Source: Gemmatimonadota bacterium (GTDB lineage Bacteria; Gemmatimonadota; Gemmatimonadetes; Longimicrobiales; Gaopeijiaceae). Taken from it: a stretch of 7,040 nucleotides of DNA. Location: the NCBI GenBank assembly GCA_007129525.1, contig SKVI01000183.1, positions 1 through 7,040 of the forward strand, read 5' to 3'. Position 1 is the first letter of the stretch, and every line of letters starts with the position of its first letter. Made by a program: the position numbers and the translations under genes. Shown here in pieces: positions 1 through 4,661 of the stretch. The notes below the pieces were generated by a model, which did not search any database, was not told the DNA's origin, and saw only the letters and a list, made by a program, of their open reading frames with translations.

Positions 1-1
1 G

Positions 2-67
2 AAGTACGTGGCGGCCGGATGGCTCGGCCGCAAGAGCGGTCGCGGGTTCCACAGCTACCAGGACTGA
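2..67 (+). CDS. 3-hydroxyacyl-CoA (3-hydroxybutyryl-CoA) dehydrogenase, C-terminal end only
   Basis: Only the last 21 codons and the TGA stop are in the window; the rest lies to the left. They read KYVAAGWLGRKSGRGFHSYQD. The pattern G-W/Y-L-G-R-K-(S/T)-G-(R/K)-G-F-(Y/H)-x-Y is the usual C-terminus of the 3-hydroxyacyl-CoA dehydrogenase C-terminal domain, as in Hbd/PaaH and FadB-type proteins. The enzyme oxidises 3-hydroxyacyl-CoA to 3-oxoacyl-CoA with NAD+ in beta-oxidation or butyrate-type pathways. The stop lies four bases before the start of an acyl-CoA dehydrogenase, the enzyme two steps earlier in the same pathway, which supports the call and implies one operon. With so little sequence, a short Hbd-type enzyme cannot be told from a longer fused FadB-type one. 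Confidence 0.72.
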   Translation, partial: KYVAAGWLGRKSGRGFHSYQD

Positions 68-71
68 TGCC

Positions 72-1253
72 TTGATTCCCACCGCTGAGCAATTGGAGTT
101 TCGGGCGCTGGCCCGGGAGTTTGCCGTCGGCGAGATCCGTCCTCACGCCGAGGCGTGGGACGCGGAGCGCCAACTCCCAGAGTCGCTCTTCGCCAACCTG
201 GCGGAGTTGGGGTTCCTGGGCATGCGCATGCCCGAAGTCCATGGAGGCCTGGGCCTGGATACGCCCACCTTCGCCATGGTCATCGAGGCCCTGGCCTGGG
301 GAGACGCGGCGGTGGCGCTGGCGGTGGCCATCCACAACGGTCCCATCCCCAGGGCGCTGGAGGGGTGGGGAAGTGAGGAGCAGCAGGCGCGCTGGTTCCC
401 GGAGCTGGCCTCGGGCCAGGTTCTGGGAGCGTTTTCCCTCACCGAGCCCGGGGCAGGGAGTGACCCGTCGGCCCTGGCCACCCGGGCTCGGGCCCGGGAC
501 GGGGGCTGGGTCGTGGACGGCCGAAAGAGCTGGGTCACCAACGGGGACCGTGCGGGACTGATCCTGCTCTTTGCCCGTACGGGAGCCGACGGTTCGGGAC
601 GGGAGGGCATCTCTGCCTTTCTGGTTCCCCGTACCACGCCGGGCCTCCGGGTGGTGGATCGCGAACGGACGCTGGGGATGTCGGCCTCGGAGACGGTGTC
701 GCTGGAGCTGGACGGGGTCGAACTGCCGGAGGACGCCCTGCTGGGCTCCCCCGGCGACGGCTACGAGATCGCCATGGACGCTCTCCTGGTGGGCCGGATC
801 GGAGTGGCGGCCCAGGCTCTGGGGATCGGACAGGCCGCCTTCGAGCACGCGCTCCGGTATGCCGACGAGCGGGAGCAGTTCGGCCGCTCGCTCCACCGCT
901 TCGGAGCGGTGAGGGAGAAGCTGGCCGAGATGGCCATCCGCTTGCGGCAGGTGCGGCTCCTGACGCTGGATGCGGCCACCCGTTTGGATCAAGGCCAGGT
1001 GGAAGACCAGGCGCACCTGCCCACCTCACCTCGGGCGCTGTCGTCCATGGCCAAGGTGGCGGCCAGCGAGGCGGCCATGTGGGTGACCGACGAGGCGGTC
1101 CAGATCTTCGGGGGCTACGGCTACATGAGGGACTACCCGGTGGAACGGCTGATGCGGGACGCCAAGGGCACACAGATCTACGAGGGTGCCAACGAAGTGC
1201 TGCGGATGGCCGTCGCCGCGGACGCGGTGCGGGAGTTCGAGGGCCGAGGCTGA
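72..1253 (+). CDS. Acyl-CoA dehydrogenase (FAD flavoprotein, short/medium-chain type)
   Basis: This 393-residue cytoplasmic flavoenzyme introduces the 2,3 double bond into acyl-CoA and passes electrons to ETF; family members are usually about 380 residues. Seen: the N-terminal helical domain (about 5-110); the first family signature AFSLTEPGAGSD (120-131); the beta domain with WVTNG (154-158); the C-terminal helical domain with REQFGR (267-272); and the second signature QIFGGYGYMRDYPVERLMRD (344-363), followed by YEGANE. Glu371 in YEG aligns with the catalytic base of medium/short-chain enzymes. In the helix where isovaleryl-CoA dehydrogenase carries its base (LER), this protein has VGR (Gly241), so an isovaleryl-CoA dehydrogenase is unlikely. 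About nine extra residues lie near 309-325, before SMAK. The start is TTG at 72, because the ATG at 67 runs into a stop within three codons; AGGA at 60-63 is a possible weak ribosome site. It is probably co-translated with the upstream hydroxyacyl-CoA dehydrogenase. The substrate chain length is not determined. Confidence 0.93.
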   Translation: MIPTAEQLEFRALAREFAVGEIRPHAEAWDAERQLPESLFANLAELGFLGMRMPEVHGGLGLDTPTFAMVIEALAWGDAAVALAVAIHNGPIPRALEGWGSEEQQARWFPELASGQVLGAFSLTEPGAGSDPSALATRARARDGGWVVDGRKSWVTNGDRAGLILLFARTGADGSGREGISAFLVPRTTPGLRVVDRERTLGMSASETVSLELDGVELPEDALLGSPGDGYEIAMDALLVGRIGVAAQALGIGQAAFEHALRYADEREQFGRSLHRFGAVREKLAEMAIRLRQVRLLTLDAATRLDQGQVEDQAHLPTSPRALSSMAKVAASEAAMWVTDEAVQIFGGYGYMRDYPVERLMRDAKGTQIYEGANEVLRMAVAADAVREFEGRG

Positions 1254-1441
1254 GCAGGCGCCGGATCCGGACAGGGACGCCCGATCCGGGCGCATTGGGG
1301 AAGGGAACTGGCGGAGTTCCCCCTCTGGGGGAGCGGACGGCGGTGAGGACAACGCTAAAGGGGCGTGCCGAGAAGGCTCGGCCCCTGCCCGGGTGCGGGA
1401 GCGCACGTCGGGATTCTGACACAAACCGGGAGCCGATACGG
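1254..1441 (+). other. Structured 188-base intergenic spacer with four predicted hairpins
   Basis: I find no credible coding sequence here. Four hairpins can be read along the + strand. (1) 1258-1267 pairs with 1283-1293: ten pairs and one bulged G, starting four bases after the acyl-CoA dehydrogenase stop. (2) GGGAACT 1303-1309 pairs perfectly with AGTTCCC 1315-1321 around a five-base loop. (3) GCCGAG 1367-1372 pairs with CTCGGC 1377-1382, with AGGG 1359-1362 and CCCT 1383-1386 extending it past a four-base bulge. (4) GTGCG 1393-1397 pairs with CGCAC 1402-1406 around GGAG. None is followed by a T-run, so a classical intrinsic terminator is not shown. The region may end the upstream transcript, lead the downstream one, or both. 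I saw no convincing -35/-10 pair. Some hairpins are expected by chance at this G+C content. Confidence 0.5.
1428..1432 (+). promoter_or_regulatory. Ribosome binding site of the amino acid dehydrogenase
   Basis: GGGAG lies nine bases before the ATG at 1442. The reading frame is open further upstream (to about 1079, inside the previous gene). This site, together with the point where family similarity begins, fixes the start at 1442. Confidence 0.6.
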
Positions 1442-2497
1442 ATGGACGTATTCGAGCTGCTCTCCAGGAAGGGCCACGAACAGGTGGTCTTCTGGTCTGA
1501 GCCTGAACTGGACTATCGCGGCATTATCGCGATCCACGATTCGACGATGGGTCCCGCCCTGGGCGGAACCCGTTTCTGGAACTACAGCTCCGACGAGGAG
1601 GCGCTGGTCGACGTGCTCCGACTCTCGCGCGGGATGACCTACAAGGCGGCCATCGCCGGGGTCAACCTGGGGGGAGGCAAGTCGGTCATCATCGGCGACA
1701 ACCGGACCCGTAACCGGGAGATGATCTTCCGGGCTCACGGTCGTGCCGTGGAGTCGCTGCGCGGCCGCTATATCACCGCCGAAGACGTGGGGACGTCGGT
1801 GGACGACATGGAGTTCGTCCGCATGGAGACCGATGCCGTGGTGGGAGTCCACGGCGGATCCGGCGACCCGTCCCCGGTCACCGCCTTCGGCACCTACCAG
1901 GGCATGCGCGCCTGTGCCCAGCAGGTATACGGTGACTCCTCGCTGGCCGGCCGTCATGTCACGGTGCAGGGAGTGGGAAACGTGGGCTACCACCTCTGCG
2001 GTCTCCTGGCCGAGGAAGGAGCCCGGCTCACCGTCACCGACATCGATCCGGAGAGGATCGAGGCCGTCTGCCGGGAGTTCGACGCCGAGCCCTGCGAGCC
2101 CGACGACATCTACGGCGTGGACGCCGACATCTTCGCCCCCTGCGCCCTCGGCGCAGTCATCAACGATGACACCCTCAAGGTCCTGAAGGTGGACATCGTG
2201 GCCGGAGCCGCCAACAACCAGCTGGCCAGGAGCCGGCACGGGGAGGTCCTCCACGAACGAAAGGTCCTCTACGCGCCGGACTACGTCATCAATGCCGGGG
2301 GGCTCATCAACGTCTACGGCGAGCTCCACGACTGGACCCCCGATCGGAGCAAGCGGAAGGCCATGGAGATCTACGGCACCCTCCTGCGGATCTTCGAGCG
2401 AGCCGACGAAGACGGCGTGCCCACAGCGGCCGCCGCCGACAAGCTGGCCGAGCAGCGGATCCGCAACGCCCGACACCTGCAGCGCTCGTACGTCTGA
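1442..2497 (+). CDS. Leucine/phenylalanine/valine-type amino acid dehydrogenase (NAD+)
   Basis: This 351-residue cytoplasmic enzyme belongs to the Glu/Leu/Phe/Val dehydrogenase family. It catalyses reversible NAD+-dependent oxidative deamination of an amino acid to its 2-oxo acid and ammonia. Seen: MTYKAA with Lys68; GGGKSVI with Lys80; TAEDVGT with Asp115. These are the same numbers as the substrate-binding and catalytic residues known for Bacillus leucine dehydrogenase. The Rossmann motif GVGNVG is at 177-182, and Asp200 at the end of the next strand favours NAD+ over NADP+. The pocket segment YAPDYVINAGGLINV is at 277-291. Leu40 and Ala113 are leucine-type, while Leu288 takes the place of Val291 of leucine dehydrogenase, a change associated with phenylalanine dehydrogenase. 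Substrate is therefore best given as a branched-chain or aromatic amino acid. Bacillus leucine dehydrogenases are slightly longer (about 364). glyA follows after 48 bases, probably in the same transcript. Confidence 0.92.
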   Translation: MDVFELLSRKGHEQVVFWSEPELDYRGIIAIHDSTMGPALGGTRFWNYSSDEEALVDVLRLSRGMTYKAAIAGVNLGGGKSVIIGDNRTRNREMIFRAHGRAVESLRGRYITAEDVGTSVDDMEFVRMETDAVVGVHGGSGDPSPVTAFGTYQGMRACAQQVYGDSSLAGRHVTVQGVGNVGYHLCGLLAEEGARLTVTDIDPERIEAVCREFDAEPCEPDDIYGVDADIFAPCALGAVINDDTLKVLKVDIVAGAANNQLARSRHGEVLHERKVLYAPDYVINAGGLINVYGELHDWTPDRSKRKAMEIYGTLLRIFERADEDGVPTAAAADKLAEQRIRNARHLQRSYV

Positions 2498-2545
2498 TCT
2501 TTCAGGCCGACGCCCGCGAGCCCCCGCCTCGAGCCCCGAGTCTAC

Positions 2546-3817
2546 ATGAGCGATCCGTATCAGCACCTTCGATCCAGCGACCCCGAGATCTACCAGGCCG
2601 TCTGCTCCGAGTTGAGACGGCAGGACGAGGGGTTGGAGCTCATCGCATCGGAGAACTTCGTCTCCATGGCGGTGCTGGAGACGGCGGGGACCGTGCTCAC
2701 CAACAAGTACGCCGAAGGGCTGCCGGGGCGGCGGTACTACGGAGGGTGCGAGTTCGTGGACGTGGCCGAAGAGCTGGCCCGCAGCCGGGCCATGGAGCTC
2801 TTCGGGGCGGATCACGCCAACGTGCAGCCCCATTCCGGGGCCCAGGCCAACATGGCCACCTACCTGGCGTTTCTGGATGCCGGCGACCCGGTGCTGGGGA
2901 TGAACCTGACCCACGGCGGTCACCTTACCCATGGCTCGCCGGTGAATGCCTCGGGGATCCTGTACCGGGTTCACCACTACGGCGTCGACGAGTCCACGGG
3001 GATCATCGACTACGACGTGGTGAGAGACCGGGCCCGGGAGGTCCGCCCCCGGCTCATCGTGGCGGGAGCCAGTGCCTACCCGCGGACCCTGGATTTCGCC
3101 GCGTTTGGTGAGATCGCACGGGAGGTGGGAGCCAGGCTCATGGTGGACATGGCTCACATCGCCGGGCTGGTGGCCGCGGGGGTCCATCCCAGTCCGGTGC
3201 CCCACGCCGACGTGGTGACCAGCACCACGCACAAGACCCTCCGGGGCCCCCGGGGGGGACTGATCCTCACCACCGAGGAGCACCAGAAGAAGGTGGACAA
3301 GGCGGTCTTCCCGGGCATGCAGGGCGGTCCCCTCATGCACGTCATCGCCGCCAAGGCGGTGGGCTTCCGGGAGGCGCTGCAGCCCTCCTTCAAACGCTAT
3401 CAGAAGCAGATCGTGGCCAATGCCCGGGCGCTGGGAGAGCGCCTCATGGAGCGGGGGTTCCAGTTGGTTTCCGGTGGCACCGACACCCACCTCATCCTGG
3501 TGGATCTCCAGGACCGGGGTGAGCTCACCGGCAAGGACGCCGAGCGAGCTCTGGACGCCGCCGCGATCACGGTCAACAAGAATACCGTGCCCGGAGAGAG
3601 CCGCTCACCCTTCGTGACCTCGGGGCTTCGCGTCGGAACGTCGGCCCTGACCTCACGGGGGATGGCCGAGCCGGAGATGGTCCGGGTCGCCGACTGGATC
3701 GCCGATGTACTGGAGGGTCCTGACGACGCGGACCGCCACGAGGAGATCCGCCGGGAGGTCCTGGAGCTGTGTCGCTCCTTCCCCCTCTATCCCGAACTCC
3801 GCAACAGCTCCGCTTGA
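2546..3817 (+). CDS. glyA: Serine hydroxymethyltransferase
   Basis: This is a 423-residue PLP enzyme of fold type I, close to the usual 410-430. It interconverts serine plus tetrahydrofolate with glycine plus 5,10-methylene-tetrahydrofolate, supplying one-carbon units in the cytoplasm. Seen: LIASENFVS (32-40); NKYAEGLPGRRYYGG (53-67), containing active-site tyrosines; QPHSGAQAN (94-102); the PLP-contacting DMAHIAGL (201-208); the cofactor-lysine segment STTHKTLRGPRGG (226-238), where Lys230 forms the Schiff base; FPGMQGGP (255-262); and GLRVGTSALTSRG (360-372), with Arg362 as the substrate-carboxylate arginine. All expected key residues are present. The ATG at 2546 gives the normal family N-terminus, but there is no clear Shine-Dalgarno sequence (only CCGAG at 2536-2540). 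It may rely on read-through from the amino acid dehydrogenase 48 bases upstream. Confidence 0.98.
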   Translation: MSDPYQHLRSSDPEIYQAVCSELRRQDEGLELIASENFVSMAVLETAGTVLTNKYAEGLPGRRYYGGCEFVDVAEELARSRAMELFGADHANVQPHSGAQANMATYLAFLDAGDPVLGMNLTHGGHLTHGSPVNASGILYRVHHYGVDESTGIIDYDVVRDRAREVRPRLIVAGASAYPRTLDFAAFGEIAREVGARLMVDMAHIAGLVAAGVHPSPVPHADVVTSTTHKTLRGPRGGLILTTEEHQKKVDKAVFPGMQGGPLMHVIAAKAVGFREALQPSFKRYQKQIVANARALGERLMERGFQLVSGGTDTHLILVDLQDRGELTGKDAERALDAAAITVNKNTVPGESRSPFVTSGLRVGTSALTSRGMAEPEMVRVADWIADVLEGPDDADRHEEIRREVLELCRSFPLYPELRNSSA

Positions 3818-3849
3818 CGCGCCGAGGGGAAACTGGCGAGACTCTGAAT

Positions 3850-3890
3850 ACGGTCCTCGACGGACTGACGAAGTCCCTGCACGAGGACGT
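3850..3890 (+). other. Two-tier inverted repeat downstream of glyA
   Basis: The outer arms GTCCTCG (3853-3859) and CGAGGAC (3882-3888) are perfect complements. Letting G3852 bulge out adds pairs A3850-T3890 and C3851-G3889. Inside, GGACT (3862-3866) pairs with AGTCC (3872-3876) around a five-base loop, separated from the outer stem by a 2/5 internal loop. It begins 32 bases after the glyA stop. There is no T-run after it, so it could be a factor-dependent or U-less terminator, a 3' stabilising structure, or a leader element for the gene at 3955. The rest of the 137-base spacer (3818-3954) shows nothing clear. Confidence 0.45.
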
Positions 3891-3954
3891 CTGCCCGGAA
3901 GCCACCTGAAGCGTACCCCTGGCGGTCGTGCTCCACATGCCACAGAATTCGGCC

Positions 3955-4335
3955 ATGACTGAAGTCCAATTCGCCGACGAGATCCTGCACCGCCTTCGCC
4001 AGCGGAACCCCCGCTACATGGGCAAGGCGTATCTCTTCGTGCTCTCGTCCCTGCACCACGTGATGGAGCACCTCGAGTCTCCCAGGCACATTTCGGGACC
4101 CGAGCTGGCCGAGGGGGTGAGGAGTCTGGCCCTCAAGGAGTTCGGACCCATGGCCCGCACGGTTCTGGAGCACTGGGGGATCCACCAGACCGGTGATGTG
4201 GGGCGCATCGTCTTTGCCTTGGTGGAGGAGGGTGTCCTGGTAAAAGAGGAGGAGGACCGGCTGGACGACTTCGAGGACATCTTCGACTTCGAGAAGGCCT
4301 TCGAGCAGGACTATCCCTGGGACGTTCGGGAGTGA
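3955..4335 (+). CDS. Minf_1886 / 'Verruc_Plancto-restricted' family protein, function unknown
   Basis: This is a 126-residue soluble acidic protein with no signal peptide or membrane segment. I recognise it from memory as the family first described as restricted to Planctomycetes and Verrucomicrobia (TIGR04138, later Minf_1886 family). Conserved-looking blocks are NPRY (18-21); AYLFVLSSL (25-33); RHISGPELAEGVRSLALKEF (44-63) followed by GPMARTVLEHWGI (64-76); TGDVGRIVFALVEEGVL (79-95); and an acidic tail DDFEDIFDFEKAF (104-116). Predicted content is mostly helical, and the central part could be a winged-helix-like or protein-interaction fold, which is inference. No catalytic motif or metal site is visible. 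The start is uncertain: ATG 3955 gives a family-like N-terminus, but GTG 3928 and ATG 3937 are in frame and would add nine or six residues; none has a strong ribosome site. It sits between glyA and a zinc-ribbon gene. The biochemical role is unknown. Confidence 0.8.
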   Translation: MTEVQFADEILHRLRQRNPRYMGKAYLFVLSSLHHVMEHLESPRHISGPELAEGVRSLALKEFGPMARTVLEHWGIHQTGDVGRIVFALVEEGVLVKEEEDRLDDFEDIFDFEKAFEQDYPWDVRE

Positions 4336-4428
4336 CGCGGGGAAACATACCAAACGGGTCGGGGAATACAAGCACCGGGGAGGTGCGAGGGTCTCCGAGC
4401 CACCGGCCGAAGCGCCTGCCCCATCCGT

Positions 4429-4446
4429 GACCAGGACCACGACCAC
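4429..4446 (+). repeat. Short tandem hexamer, three copies (GACCAG, GACCAC, GACCAC)
   Basis: Three consecutive six-base units differ only at the last base of the first unit. They lie just upstream of the ribosome site of the zinc-ribbon gene. The tract is too short to imply function and may be chance. The rest of the 125-base spacer (4336-4460) has only a small hairpin (GCACC 4372-4376 with GGTGC 4382-4386) and no clear promoter. Confidence 0.4.
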
Positions 4447-4448
4447 GT

Positions 4449-4454
4449 GAGGGG
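4449..4454 (+). promoter_or_regulatory. Ribosome binding site of the zinc-ribbon gene
   Basis: GAGGGG lies six bases before the ATG at 4461 and is the best Shine-Dalgarno match in the window. It supports the 65-residue reading frame as a real translated gene and fixes its start. Confidence 0.65.
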
Positions 4455-4460
4455 TGGACC

Positions 4461-4658
4461 ATGGAAGATGAACGTCCCTTTCCCGCCTGCCAGAAGTGTG
4501 GTGCCGGCCTCCTGATTCCCCTTTCGGACTACGGAAGGGACGGGGCTCCCATCCGCTACAAGGCCTGGGTGTGCACCAGTCCCGATTGCGGCTTCAACAT
4601 CCGCATCGACAACGGCGAGATCAGCTTCGGGCGCGCCATCGGACAGAGCCAGAAGTGA
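4461..4658 (+). CDS. Small four-cysteine zinc-ribbon protein, function unknown
   Basis: This is a 65-residue protein. Two cysteine pairs, Cys10-x2-Cys13 and Cys38-x4-Cys43, are separated by 24 residues. This matches a zinc ribbon: two knuckles on a small beta hairpin, PACQKCGAGLL and WVCTSPDCGFN. The middle (YGRDGAPIRYKAWVC) looks like alternating beta strands, and the C-terminus is short and polar. It lacks transmembrane segments and a signal peptide. I do not recognise a named family. Zinc ribbons of this size often bind nucleic acid or dock on larger complexes, but nothing here shows which. A strong ribosome site precedes the ATG. The stop is three bases before the first possible nnr start, so the two are probably co-translated. 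The upstream neighbour is the Minf_1886-family gene, 125 bases away. Confidence 0.8.
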   Translation: MEDERPFPACQKCGAGLLIPLSDYGRDGAPIRYKAWVCTSPDCGFNIRIDNGEISFGRAIGQSQK

Positions 4659-4661
4659 CCC

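Noticed and set aside
1261..1270. Perfect 10-base palindrome CCGGATCCGG as an operator site
   Set aside because: It is a short G+C-rich palindrome that overlaps the first hairpin. There is no second copy at a regulator-like spacing and no adjacent regulator gene, so it is not supportable as a binding site.
535..1422. Antisense open frame opposite the acyl-CoA dehydrogenase
   Set aside because: The translation is dominated by P, R, S and A, typical of a composition shadow. The sense frame is a clear enzyme.
1079..1441. Upstream extension of the amino acid dehydrogenase frame into the preceding gene
   Set aside because: The extension would overlap the acyl-CoA dehydrogenase and has no family similarity. 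The ATG at 1442 has a ribosome site and gives the correct family numbering for Lys68, Lys80 and Asp115.
1355..3490. Antisense open frame of 711 codons across the amino acid dehydrogenase and glyA
   Set aside because: It lies opposite two genes with intact catalytic motifs. Long antisense frames are expected where sense genes avoid TTA, CTA and TCA codons in G+C-rich DNA. Its translation is low-complexity (rich in G, H, V, P, D) with no recognisable domain.
4336..4460. Possible small RNA or riboswitch in the spacer before the zinc-ribbon gene
   Set aside because: Only a 5-pair hairpin and a short tandem hexamer are visible. Nothing matches a conserved riboswitch core that I know.
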